Assembly (NCBI RefSeq): GCF_009915765.1 | Contig: NZ_JAABLQ010000001.1 | Span: 1,302,001 to 1,366,000, forward strand | Reading direction: 5' to 3' | Length of the DNA: 64,000 bases | From: Pannonibacter sp. XCT-53 | GTDB taxonomy: Bacteria; Pseudomonadota; Alphaproteobacteria; Rhizobiales; Stappiaceae | Shown: piece by piece, positions 48,231 to 55,793 of the stretch | Numbering within the stretch: the first letter of the stretch is position 1 | Layout: the number at the start of each line of letters is the position of its first letter | The notes under the pieces: model-generated | The model's database searches: none | What the model was told of the DNA's origin: nothing | Seen by the model: the letters and a program-made list of their open reading frames with translations, nothing else | Program-made: the position numbers and the translations under genes

Positions 48231-49526
48231 ATGACCAGCGCCGAACTCCTTCCCACCGTTGCCGTGATCGGTCTCGGCTATGTCGGGTTGCCGGTTGCCG
48301 TCGCCTTCGCGGCCGGCGGCTATCCGGTCATCGGCTTCGACATCAACGCCCGGCGGATCAGCGAGCTGGCGCAGGGGATCGACCGCACCGGATCCATCTC
48401 CGGCCCTGACTTAGCCGGCAAACAAATCTCCTTCACCGGCGAAGAAGGCCCTCTGCGTCAGGCAGATGTGGTGATCGTGGCCGTGCCCACCCCGGTCGAC
48501 CGGGCCAAGCGGCCAGACTTCGGTCCCTTCCTCTCGGCCGCCCGGACCGCAGGGCGAAACCTCAAGTGCGGGGCGATCGTCGTGTTTGAATCGACCGTCT
48601 ATCCCGGCGCCACGGAAGAGCTCGCCGTCCCGGTCCTGGCGGCGGAATCGGGTGGTGAGCTCCATGTCGACTTCCACGTCGGCTACTCCCCGGAGCGCAT
48701 CAACCCGGGCGACACGGAGCGCGGCTTTGCCGACATCACCAAGATCGTCGCGGGCAGTTCGCCGGCGATCACCGACCGCCTCGCCGCGCTCTACGGCAGC
48801 GTGGTGACTGCCGGCATCCACCGCGCGCCCTCGATCCGCGTGGCGGAGGCGGCGAAGGTGATCGAGAACACGCAGCGCGACCTCAACATCGCCCTGATGA
48901 ACGAACTGTCGGTGCTGTTCCATGCCATGGGCATCGACACGCGCGACGTGCTCGCGGGGGCGGCCACCAAGTGGAACTTCCTGCCGTTCCAGCCCGGTCT
49001 GGTCGGCGGCCACTGCATCGGTGTCGATCCCTATTACCTCACCCACAAGGCGCACGAGATCGGCCTGACGCCGCAGGTGATCCTGGCGGGACGCGGCACC
49101 AACGAGCACATGCCGGCCTTCGTCGCCGGCAAGATCATCCAGTCCTGCGTCCGTCTCGGCATGCCGATGCCGCCGAAGGTCGCCGTGCTTGGTCTGACCT
49201 ACAAGGCCAATGTTCCCGACACCCGCAACTCCAAGGTCGTCGACCTGATCAGGGAGCTGCAATCCTTCGGCGCCGATGTGGTGGTGCACGACCCGATGGC
49301 CGATGCGGACGAGACCCTGCACGAGTACGGCCTTTCCCTTGCGCCGCTCGACGCGCTGTCCGGGGCGGATGCGGTCGTCCTGGCCGTTCCGCACCGGGCC
49401 TTTGTCGAGAAGGGCTGGTCGCTCGTCACCGCGCTGCTGAAGGACAGGGCCGGCCTGGTGGCCGATCTTCCGGCGGCACTGGAGCGTGCGCGCTGCCCCG
49501 AGGGTGTGACGCTCTGGCGTCTCTGA
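48231..49526 (+). CDS. UDP-sugar 6-dehydrogenase (TviB/WecC-like nucleotide sugar dehydrogenase)
   Basis: A 431-residue NAD-dependent dehydrogenase. It has the N-terminal VAVIGLGYVGLPVAVAFAAGG, VAVPTPVD, YSPERINPGD and the catalytic-Cys loop GLVGGHCIGVDPYYL, then the C-terminal VAVLGLTYKANVPDTRNSKV. These features match the UDP-N-acetyl-glucosamine/mannosamine or UDP-glucose group that includes TviB, giving a UDP-uronic acid for capsule or exopolysaccharide. It follows galU, which makes UDP-glucose, but a hairpin and 162 bases lie between. No glycosyltransferase is adjacent. Confidence 0.9.
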   Translation: MTSAELLPTVAVIGLGYVGLPVAVAFAAGGYPVIGFDINARRISELAQGIDRTGSISGPDLAGKQISFTGEEGPLRQADVVIVAVPTPVDRAKRPDFGPFLSAARTAGRNLKCGAIVVFESTVYPGATEELAVPVLAAESGGELHVDFHVGYSPERINPGDTERGFADITKIVAGSSPAITDRLAALYGSVVTAGIHRAPSIRVAEAAKVIENTQRDLNIALMNELSVLFHAMGIDTRDVLAGAATKWNFLPFQPGLVGGHCIGVDPYYLTHKAHEIGLTPQVILAGRGTNEHMPAFVAGKIIQSCVRLGMPMPPKVAVLGLTYKANVPDTRNSKVVDLIRELQSFGADVVVHDPMADADETLHEYGLSLAPLDALSGADAVVLAVPHRAFVEKGWSLVTALLKDRAGLVADLPAALERARCPEGVTLWRL

Positions 49527-49648
49527 GAGCGGCCCTTTCCCGGCGCAACGTCTTTCGGGGGACAGTCAAGCAAACGTGAAGGCAGGAAAGATCCCGTAGA
49601 GGAATTCCCGCGTATGCTGGGCATCTGTCACCTTGAGGGAGACCGGCA

Positions 49649-50086
49649 ATGCGCTTGGGTACTTCTGCATTCGTATGGGTGGTGTGCGGCTTTCTCGGCC
49701 TGGCCGGGGGGCTGACGTCGGCGTCCGCCGAGGGCGTCCTGGACGGCGCGCAGTTTCGCAAGATGATCCAGGGCCAGATGGAGGCCTTTCGGCGCAATGA
49801 TGCCGCCGGTGCCTTTGCCTTCGCAACGACAGGTCTTCAGAAACAGTTCCAGAGCCCTGACATCTTCATCGCCATGGTGAAGCAGGGCTATCTGCCGGTG
49901 TTCCGCCCGCGCGAGGTCAGCTTCGGGCGGCTGAAGGAAACCCCGCAGGGACCGGTGCAGGAAGTCTTCGTGACCGGCCCCGATGGCGACAACTGGGTTG
50001 CCCTCTACAGCTTCGCCCGTCAGGAAGACGGCAGCTGGGGCATTTCCGGTTGCGTGCTGCGCAAGGACAAGGGCACGGCCGCCTGA
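49649..50086 (+). CDS. DUF4864 secreted protein
   Basis: A 145-residue protein with a signal peptide (FVWVVCGFLGLAGGLTSASA). The mature domain begins FRKMIQGQMEAFRRNDAAGAFAFA and includes FQSPDIFIAMVKQGYLPVFRPREVSFG and ALYSFARQEDGSWGISGCVL, matching DUF4864, a small NTF2-like fold. Its function is unknown, and it should be periplasmic. The ATG follows GAGGGA. It is convergent with tgt. Confidence 0.83.
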   Translation: MRLGTSAFVWVVCGFLGLAGGLTSASAEGVLDGAQFRKMIQGQMEAFRRNDAAGAFAFATTGLQKQFQSPDIFIAMVKQGYLPVFRPREVSFGRLKETPQGPVQEVFVTGPDGDNWVALYSFARQEDGSWGISGCVLRKDKGTAA

Positions 50087-50151
50087 GGTCCGAACGGCCC
50101 GCCCGACCGGGGCCCTGGTCCGCGGCACTCCGGAACCAGCAACGACAGAAG

Positions 50152-50173
50152 GGCGACGCCGACAGGCGTCGCC
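50152..50173. terminator. Hairpin between convergent DUF4864 gene and tgt
   Basis: GGCGACGCC (50152-50160) and GGCGTCGCC (50165-50173) form a perfect nine-base stem with a GACA loop. There is no T-run on either side, so its role as a bidirectional terminator is tentative. Confidence 0.4.
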
Positions 50174-50221
50174 GCTGACAGGTGCTGCAAGGGGGGACGA
50201 GGCGAGACGGGCCGGTCCCGA

Positions 50222-51373
50222 TCAGAGCGGCGCGATGTCGCCCCGGGCCCAGCCTTCCTTCACCGATGCGCGGTAATCCTGGAACCGGCCGGCCTCGATC
50301 GACTCACGCATGCCCTGCATCAGCTGCTGGTAATAGGCGAGGTTGTTCCAGGTCAGAAGCATGGCTGCCAGACCCTCCCCTGCCTTCACCAGATGGTGCA
50401 GATAGGCCCGTGAATACTGGCGGGCGGCCGGGCAGTCGCTTTCCTCGTCCAGCGGACGCGGATCATCGGCGTGCCGCGCATTCTTCAGGTTGATCTTGCC
50501 GCGACGGGTAAAGGCAAGGCCGTGGCGGCCGGCGCGGGTCGGCATGACGCAGTCGAACTGGTCGATGCCCCGCGCGACGCTTTCCAGGATGTCTTCCGGC
50601 GTGCCGACGCCCATCAGGTAGCGCGGCTTGTCGACGGGCATGGCCGGTGTCGTCACCTCCAGCATCCGCAGCATCACTTCCTGCGGCTCGCCGACAGCCA
50701 GCCCTCCGACGGAATAGCCCTCGAACGGCATGGCAGCCAGGCTTTCGGCGGAGCGCACCCGCAGGTGCGGAACATCCCCGCCCTGCACGATCCCGTAAAG
50801 CCCCTGCCCCTTCTCGACCCCGCCCATGGCCTCGAACTTGGCCCGGGACCGCTCCGCCCAGCGAAGCGACAGCTCCATGGCGCGTTGCACTTCCTGTTCC
50901 GGCGCCGGCAGGGCAATGCACTCGTCAAGCTGCATCTGGATGTCGGACCCCAGCAGCCCCTGGATCTCGACCGACCGTTCCGGCGTCAGGTGGTACTTCT
51001 GCCCGTCGATGTGGCTCTGGAAGCGGACGCCGGTCTCGTCCAGCTTGCGCAGCTGCGCCAGCGACATGACCTGGAAGCCCCCGGAATCGGTCAGGATCGT
51101 GTGCGGCCACTGCATGAAGTGGTGCAGGCCGCCGAGCCTTGCCACCCGTTCGGCGCCGGGGCGCAGCATCAGGTGGTAGGTGTTGCCCAGCACGACATCG
51201 GCTCCGAGCGCGCGGACCTGGTCGGTGTACATGGCCTTGACCGTGGCCTGGGTGCCGACCGGCATGAAGGCCGGGGTCCGGACCAGCCCGTGCGGCGTGG
51301 TGATCTCGCCCCGGCGGGCCATGCCGTCGGTGGCGAGGAGACGGAAGGCGAAGCGCTGCGGCGCGTGGGTCAT
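50222..51373 (-). CDS. tgt: tRNA-guanine transglycosylase (Tgt) lacking the usual zinc ligands
   Basis: A 383-residue enzyme that exchanges guanine-34 for preQ1 in tRNAs with GUN anticodons, in queuosine synthesis. Catalytic features are present: [12 protein letters not shown] with the base-binding Asp, YGIVQGGD, and [13 protein letters not shown] with the nucleophilic Asp. The C-terminal zinc site is eroded. Zymomonas Tgt has Cys318, Cys320, Cys323 and His349. The aligned segment here is [21 protein letters not shown], keeping only the middle Cys, and the His position reads WNNLAYYQ. The start overlaps the queA stop by four bases. Confidence 0.94.
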   Translation of the reverse strand: MTHAPQRFAFRLLATDGMARRGEITTPHGLVRTPAFMPVGTQATVKAMYTDQVRALGADVVLGNTYHLMLRPGAERVARLGGLHHFMQWPHTILTDSGGFQVMSLAQLRKLDETGVRFQSHIDGQKYHLTPERSVEIQGLLGSDIQMQLDECIALPAPEQEVQRAMELSLRWAERSRAKFEAMGGVEKGQGLYGIVQGGDVPHLRVRSAESLAAMPFEGYSVGGLAVGEPQEVMLRMLEVTTPAMPVDKPRYLMGVGTPEDILESVARGIDQFDCVMPTRAGRHGLAFTRRGKINLKNARHADDPRPLDEESDCPAARQYSRAYLHHLVKAGEGLAAMLLTWNNLAYYQQLMQGMRESIEAGRFQDYRASVKEGWARGDIAPL

Positions 51374-52488
51374 CGGGAAAGCTCGTCCTGGGAGGCAATG
51401 CTGGAAGCGGACGGGAACAGCAGCGAGCTGTCGCCGTAGCTGTAGAAGCGGTAGCCGGTCTCGATGGCGTGGGCATAGGCCGCGCGCATCGTGTCGAGCC
51501 CGCTCAGCGCCGACACCAGCATGAACAGGGTCGAGCGCGGCAGGTGGAAATTGGTCATCAGGGCATCGATGGCGCGGAAGCGATAGCCCGGCGTGATGAA
51601 GATGCGGGTCTCGCCCGCGAAGGCGGCAAGACCGCCCGGCCCCTGGGCTGCACTCTCCAGAATGCGCAGGGAGGTGGTGCCCACGGCCACGACCTTGTTG
51701 CCGCGCGCGCGCACCGCCTGCAGCCGGGCGGCGGTCTCCGGCGAGATCTGCCCCCATTCGGCATGCATCACGTGGTCACGGGTGTCGTCGGCCTTGACCG
51801 GCAGGAACGTCCCTGCCCCCACATGCAGGGTGACGGTGTGGCGCTCGATGCCCCGGGCGTCCAGCGCGGCAAACAGGCGCTCGGTGAAGTGCAGACCGGC
51901 CGTCGGAGCGGCGACGGCGCCTTCCTTCTCGGCGTAGATCGTCTGGTAGTCGGTGCGGTCCTGCTCGTCCTCTCCCCGCTTGGCAGCAATGTAGGGGGGC
52001 AGCGGAATATGGCCGACACCGTGGATCGCTGCGTCGAGATCCGGCCCCGACAGGTCGAAGACGAACAGGATCTCGCCCGTGTCCTTCTTTTCCGCCACGG
52101 TTGCGTCCAGCACGCCGCCGAGGCAGGCCCTTGCCTCGGAGGTGGTCCCGAAGCGAACCCGGTCGCCGACGGCGAGCTTCTTGGCCGGACGCACGAAGGC
52201 CCACCAGCGGTCGGCGCCGGCGCGCAGGTGCAGCGTGGCCCCGATCTGCGCCACCGCGTCGCCGCGGGTGCGGGTGCCCTCAAGCTGGGCCGGAATCACC
52301 TTGGTGTCGTTGAAGACGAGGGCATCGCCGGGCTCGAGGAGCATCGGCAGGTCGAGAACGCCTGCGTCCTGAAGCTCAGGGTCTGACTGCGGACGCACCA
52401 CGAGCATCCGGGCTGCGTCCCGCGGGCGGGCTGGCCGCAGGGCGATCCGTTCCTGGGGAAGCTCGAAATCGAAATCGTCAACGCGCAT
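51370..52488 (-). CDS. queA: S-adenosylmethionine:tRNA ribosyltransferase-isomerase QueA
   Basis: A 372-residue enzyme that adds the epoxy-cyclopentanediol precursor to preQ1-tRNA using S-adenosylmethionine as ribosyl donor. It begins [20 protein letters not shown] and shows the family strings [55 protein letters not shown] and [17 protein letters not shown]. It forms a translationally coupled pair with tgt, the next enzyme partner in the pathway, and lies 125 bases after the cytosolic cyclophilin gene. Confidence 0.96.
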   Translation of the reverse strand: MRVDDFDFELPQERIALRPARPRDAARMLVVRPQSDPELQDAGVLDLPMLLEPGDALVFNDTKVIPAQLEGTRTRGDAVAQIGATLHLRAGADRWWAFVRPAKKLAVGDRVRFGTTSEARACLGGVLDATVAEKKDTGEILFVFDLSGPDLDAAIHGVGHIPLPPYIAAKRGEDEQDRTDYQTIYAEKEGAVAAPTAGLHFTERLFAALDARGIERHTVTLHVGAGTFLPVKADDTRDHVMHAEWGQISPETAARLQAVRARGNKVVAVGTTSLRILESAAQGPGGLAAFAGETRIFITPGYRFRAIDALMTNFHLPRSTLFMLVSALSGLDTMRAAYAHAIETGYRFYSYGDSSLLFPSASSIASQDELSR

Positions 52489-52613
52489 GTCACAAGGCCC
52501 AGTCTCAAAGCAACGGGAATGGTCTGAAGAGGCGTCCTGCCCTCAGGCAAGCGGGCGCGGCGGATCGCTCCGCCACGCCCGCATCAGGCTGCCGCGAGCG
52601 GCAAATAGGTCAC

Positions 52614-53084
52614 TCAGGCGTCGGCTGCAACCTTCAGCGACACGATCTTGTCCGGGTTCTTGACCGGTTCGCCGCGCTTGATCTTGTCGACATTCTCCAT
52701 GCCGGAAATCACCTGGCCCCATACCGTGTACTGGCCGTCAAGCCAGGGCGCGTCGGTAAAGCAGATGAAGAACTGGCTGTCGCCGGAGTTCGGGTCCATC
52801 GCGCGCGCCATGGAGCAGGTGCCGCGCTTGTGCTTTTCCTTGGTGAACTCGGCCTTCAGCTTCTTGCCGGAGCCGCCCGTGCCGGTGCCCTGCGGGCACC
52901 CGGTCTGGGCCATGAAGCCGTCGATGACGCGATGGAACACGATCCCGTCATAGAAGCCCTCGCGCACCAGTTCCTTGATGCGGGCGACATGGGTCGGAGC
53001 CAGATCCGGGCGCATCTCGATGACGACCGGGCCCTGCGTGGTTTCCATGAGGAGCGTGTGCTCGCTGTCCTTGTACTCAGCCAC
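52614..53084 (-). CDS. Peptidyl-prolyl cis-trans isomerase, cytosolic cyclophilin
   Basis: A 156-residue cyclophilin without a signal peptide. It has the family strings FYDGIVFHRVIDGFMAQTGCPQGTGTGGSG, GTCSMARAMDPNSGDSQFFICF and LDGQYTVWGQVISGM. The active-site Arg (HRVI), Phe-Met (GFMAQ) and Gln-Phe-Phe residues are kept. It probably catalyses proline isomerisation in cytoplasmic folding. It lies next to a secreted paralogue, evidently from a tandem duplication. Confidence 0.94.
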   Translation of the reverse strand: MAEYKDSEHTLLMETTQGPVVIEMRPDLAPTHVARIKELVREGFYDGIVFHRVIDGFMAQTGCPQGTGTGGSGKKLKAEFTKEKHKRGTCSMARAMDPNSGDSQFFICFTDAPWLDGQYTVWGQVISGMENVDKIKRGEPVKNPDKIVSLKVAADA

Positions 53085-53162
53085 TTGCTTCTCCAGTTCT
53101 GTGGACTGTTTCTGGGGCCTTCGGCCCCGGGTTGGCAGGCACCCCAGAGGTGCCCCAGAGGC

Positions 53163-53714
53163 TCAGCCGGCGTCGGCAGCAAGCCGCATCTTGATGATCT
53201 TGTCCGGATTGGCAGGCGGTTCGCCGCGCTTGATCTTGTCGACGAACTCCATGCCCTCGACGACCTCGCCCCAGACCGTGTACTGGCCGTTCAGCCAGTC
53301 CGCCTCGTCGAAGACGATGAAGAACTGCGAATTGGCGCTGTCCGGGTCGCTGGCGCGGGCCATGCCCAGAACGCCGCGCTTGAACGGGGCCTTGGAAAAC
53401 TCGGCCGCCAGATCCGGCTCGTCCGAGCCACCGGTGCCGGTGCCGGTCGGATCACCGGTCTGGGCCATGAAGCCGTCGATGACACGGTGGAACACGATCC
53501 CGTCATAGAAGCCGGCCTTCGACAGCTTCTTGATCCGCTCGACATGGTTCGGCGCCAGGTCCGGGCGCAGGCGGATGACGACGCGCCCGTCCTTGAGGTC
53601 AAGGTACAGGGTGTTCTGCGGGTCAAGCGTCTCGGCCCGCACGGCGGCCGGTGCAAGGACCAGCGGCAGCAGCAGGGCAAACAGGGCAAGAATGCTCTTC
53701 AATGAAAGCTCCAT
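53163..53714 (-). CDS. Peptidyl-prolyl cis-trans isomerase, secreted cyclophilin
   Basis: A 183-residue cyclophilin with a signal peptide (MELSLKSILALFALLLPLVLAPAAVRA), so it works in the periplasm. It keeps FYDGIVFHRVIDGFMAQTGDP, ANSQFFIVFDEADWLNGQYTVWG and VDKIKRGEP. The start is the ATG at 53714. Upstream codons in frame give a Pro-rich tail with no signal sequence. It lies 78 bases before the cytosolic copy and 31 bases after coaD. Confidence 0.93.
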   Translation of the reverse strand: MELSLKSILALFALLLPLVLAPAAVRAETLDPQNTLYLDLKDGRVVIRLRPDLAPNHVERIKKLSKAGFYDGIVFHRVIDGFMAQTGDPTGTGTGGSDEPDLAAEFSKAPFKRGVLGMARASDPDSANSQFFIVFDEADWLNGQYTVWGEVVEGMEFVDKIKRGEPPANPDKIIKMRLAADAG

Positions 53715-53745
53715 CAGGGGCGATTCGGGTGCAGGGCACCGGGGA

Positions 53746-54252
53746 TCAGGTTCCGGCGCGGGCGCGGGCCACGAGAGGGCCGGCCACGGGCGCAGGAACA
53801 AAGGCGGAAATGTCACCGCCCATCCGGGCGATCTGCCGGACAAGCGTGGCGGTGATGTGGCGAACCGGCGGCGAAGCCGGGAGAAACACCGTCTTGATGT
53901 CGGGCGCGAGCGTCCCGTTCATGCCGGCCATCTGCATCTCGTAGTCGAGATCGGTGCCGTCGCGCAGGCCGCGCACCAGCACCAGCGCGCCCTCCTGGCG
54001 GGCGGCTTCGACCACGAGGGTGTCGAAGGCAATGACGGAGATCCGTGCGGTCACATCGGCCCCGAAGGCCGCAAGCGACGAGGCACGGATCAGCCCGACC
54101 CGCTCCTCGAAGCTGAAGAGCGGCTGCTTGCCCGGGTGGATGCCGATGGCAACGACCACCTTGTCGGCCAGGGACAGGGCCTGGCCGAGGATGTCGATAT
54201 GCCCGTTGGTCACGGGATCGAAGGATCCCGGGTAAAGCGCGGTTCTGATCAT
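53746..54252 (-). CDS. coaD: Phosphopantetheine adenylyltransferase
   Basis: A 168-residue enzyme of coenzyme A synthesis (4'-phosphopantetheine plus ATP to dephospho-CoA). It begins [22 protein letters not shown] with the T-x-G-H nucleotidyl-transfer motif, and has [40 protein letters not shown] and a C-terminal [11 protein letters not shown] where most members have ISSTLVR. The order coaD-ppi-ppi-queA-tgt downstream of gyrA is conserved in Hyphomicrobiales. Confidence 0.95.
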   Translation of the reverse strand: MIRTALYPGSFDPVTNGHIDILGQALSLADKVVVAIGIHPGKQPLFSFEERVGLIRASSLAAFGADVTARISVIAFDTLVVEAARQEGALVLVRGLRDGTDLDYEMQMAGMNGTLAPDIKTVFLPASPPVRHITATLVRQIARMGGDISAFVPAPVAGPLVARARAGT

Positions 54253-54466
54253 GTCCGTTTGATACCGCCCTTGGCGGAAGGCCACAAGCCGGCAGGCCCG
54301 TTTGACCGCCGGCGAGGCCGCATTTTGCAGTGTCGGCGGCCTTGCCGCGGCAGCGGCGGCTGACCGGCCCGGTTGCGGCCCGGCCGGGGCAGCGTTCACA
54401 CAAGGGTGACAGACCTTTTACTGCAGTGCGGTAGACCTTTTGCCGGCAAAGGCCCATATGGGCGGC

Positions 54467-54748
54467 ATGACACACACGATCCGCTTCTTCCTCCCCAGCG
54501 CTCCGGTCCTCGCCTGGCTTGCGGCCATCGGCGGCTTCATTGCCCTGATTGGCGTCAGCGCCGCGCAGATCGACAGCCTGACCCGCCCCCTGCCCGCGCC
54601 CGAGAAGGCGGCGCCCGTCTCGCGCGATCCCTATGGCTGCCTGGAGCTTGAATTCCTTGGCGAAGATCCGGCCTGCGCGCCCTCCCGCGCGCCGCTGCCG
54701 GAGCCGGGCCCGGTGGCCGGGATCGGCAAGCCGGCAACGCGGGCCTGA
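54467..54748 (+). CDS. Small single-pass membrane protein, hypothetical
   Basis: A 93-residue product starting MTHTIRFFLPSAPVLAWLAAIGG, with one hydrophobic segment (FFLPSAPVLAWLAAIGGFIALIGVSA) near the N-terminus. A Pro-rich, probably periplasmic tail follows, with two cysteines (YGCLELEFLGEDPACAPS). I recognise no family. Upstream ATGs at 54440 and 54458 are in frame. It is divergent from coaD across about 215 bases. Base use fits a real gene, but the evidence is thin. Confidence 0.45.
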   Translation: MTHTIRFFLPSAPVLAWLAAIGGFIALIGVSAAQIDSLTRPLPAPEKAAPVSRDPYGCLELEFLGEDPACAPSRAPLPEPGPVAGIGKPATRA

Positions 54749-54831
54749 CGGGTCCGCTCGACCCGGCTCGTCACGACCTAAGGGCGCGGAGCAGATCCGC
54801 GCGCTTCAGACTGCTGACAAACCTGCTCACA

Positions 54832-55021
54832 GTCATCCCGGCCCAGCTGAGCGTCAGCGAAGCGCCGAGCCGGGATCCAGATATCAGCCGCGCGAAGCGC
54901 GACACACCTGCCGGTCGCAAGTCGTATCGAGTTGACTTGGTTTTGGGCTCGCTTGCGCTCGCACAGACATGCTGGATTCCGGATCTGCGGTTCGCTGAAC
55001 GCTCACCTTGTCCGGAATGAC
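54832..55021. repeat. GTCATCCCGG palindromic repeat element, intact copy B
   Basis: A 190-base element bounded by GTCAT (54832-54836) and ATGAC (55017-55021). The left hairpin is ATCCCGGC (54835-54842) with GCCGGGAT (54869-54876). The right hairpin is ATTCCGGA (54976-54983) with TCCGGAAT (55011-55018). It is nearly collinear with copy A at 44485-44670; the middle part is most diverged. Confidence 0.85.
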
Positions 55022-55061
55022 GCCAAACTGACGAAACTCCGAAGTTTGTCAGCAGTCTGAA

Positions 55062-55090
55062 GGGCGCGGAGCAGATCCGCGCCCTTTTTT
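55062..55090 (+). terminator. Rho-independent terminator at the right end of the nested palindrome
   Basis: GGGCGCGGA (55062-55070) pairs perfectly with TCCGCGCCC (55076-55084) around GCAGA, followed by six T. It would stop plus-strand transcripts coming from the small membrane-protein gene. Confidence 0.85.
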
Positions 55091-55252
55091 CTGCCCGTCC
55101 CCGGGCCTGTGCCGGGCTCCCCCCCACAGAGCACGACAGGGACGGGCGGGCGCACGAAACCGCCGTTCCTGTGACCGGGATCACGGATCGACAGCGGCGG
55201 AGATGATGGTATCGGCTCACAACCTGACCACTCCGGCAGGGGAGACAGACCG

Positions 55253-55588
55253 ATGCAGATTGAGAAGATCCAGAGCCCGAAAACGACGTCCGACGGGTAC
55301 AACCTCGCCGGCATTGCAGCGCTGCTGGCGGTCGCGATCCTGACCGTCATCGCGTCGGCCGCCTTCGCCTTCGCCGAGATGCCGACGCAGGGTGCTTCGG
55401 CCAAGGGCAATCGTCTGTCGTCGGACCTGCCGGCAAGCTGCCAGGGTCAGGCCTGGGGCAACTGGAGCGAGGGCTGCCTTGAAAGCCTGTCCGGCAAGGC
55501 CGGCCTGCGCCGGATCGGCGCGATCACCGTCGAGGAACGGCCGTCGGAAAACCTGTCCGTGCTGGTGCGCCAGACCCCCTCCAGCTGA
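55253..55588 (+). CDS. Small secreted or membrane-anchored protein, hypothetical
   Basis: A 111-residue product. The ATG follows GGGGAG. After a polar start comes one hydrophobic segment (LAGIAALLAVAILTVIASAAFAFAE, residues ~18-42). A ~65-residue domain then holds two cysteines: LPASCQGQAWGNWSEGCLESLSG and RIGAITVEERPSENLSVLVRQ. I recall similar small proteins with a CxGQxWGNW-type core in rhizobia, without known function. Its stop codon lies in the first of five 14-bp tandem repeats, so repeat growth may have shaped the C-terminus. It is convergent with gyrA. Confidence 0.62.
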   Translation: MQIEKIQSPKTTSDGYNLAGIAALLAVAILTVIASAAFAFAEMPTQGASAKGNRLSSDLPASCQGQAWGNWSEGCLESLSGKAGLRRIGAITVEERPSENLSVLVRQTPSS

Positions 55589-55642
55589 CCCCCTCCAGCC
55601 GACCCCGTACAACTGACCCCGTACAACCGCCCCCGGACAACC
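55573..55642 (+). repeat. 14-bp tandem repeat, five units
   Basis: Units of GACCCCSTMCARCY type start at 55573, 55587, 55601, 55615 and 55629. Adjacent units differ by one to four bases. The stop codon of the preceding small gene spans the first unit boundary (55586-55588). Confidence 0.85.
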
Positions 55643-55716
55643 GACCTTGGTGCCGGTCGCCCCGGATGCGACAAGAACCGCCCGGAACGCTGCCCATTCA
55701 CGGCCTTTTCCGACCA

Positions 55717-55756
55717 AAACAGGACAAAAGGCGCTCCGGTCTCCCGCAGCGCCTTT
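55717..55756 (-). terminator. Probable terminator of gyrA
   Basis: AAAGGCGCT (55756-55748 on the minus strand) pairs with AGCGCCTTT (55735-55727) across a 12-base loop, followed by a T-rich stretch with interruptions. It lies 37 bases after the gyrA stop codon. Confidence 0.55.
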
Positions 55757-55793
55757 CTTGTTGTCTGGACTTGCCCGGACTGACCGGCGCGGC

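Larger units (their letters stand above)
54780..55090. repeat. Nested palindromic repeat with duplicated terminator hairpin
   Basis: An outer inverted repeat of 18 bases, TTCAGACTGCTGACAAAC at 54805-54822 and its exact complement at 55044-55061, encloses a copy of the GTCAT repeat element (54832-55021). Outside each arm lies a copy of GGGCGCGGAGCAGATCCGCG (54782-54801 and 55062-55081), itself a hairpin. The whole is about 310 bases and has no gene. Only the right outer hairpin is a full terminator. Confidence 0.85.
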
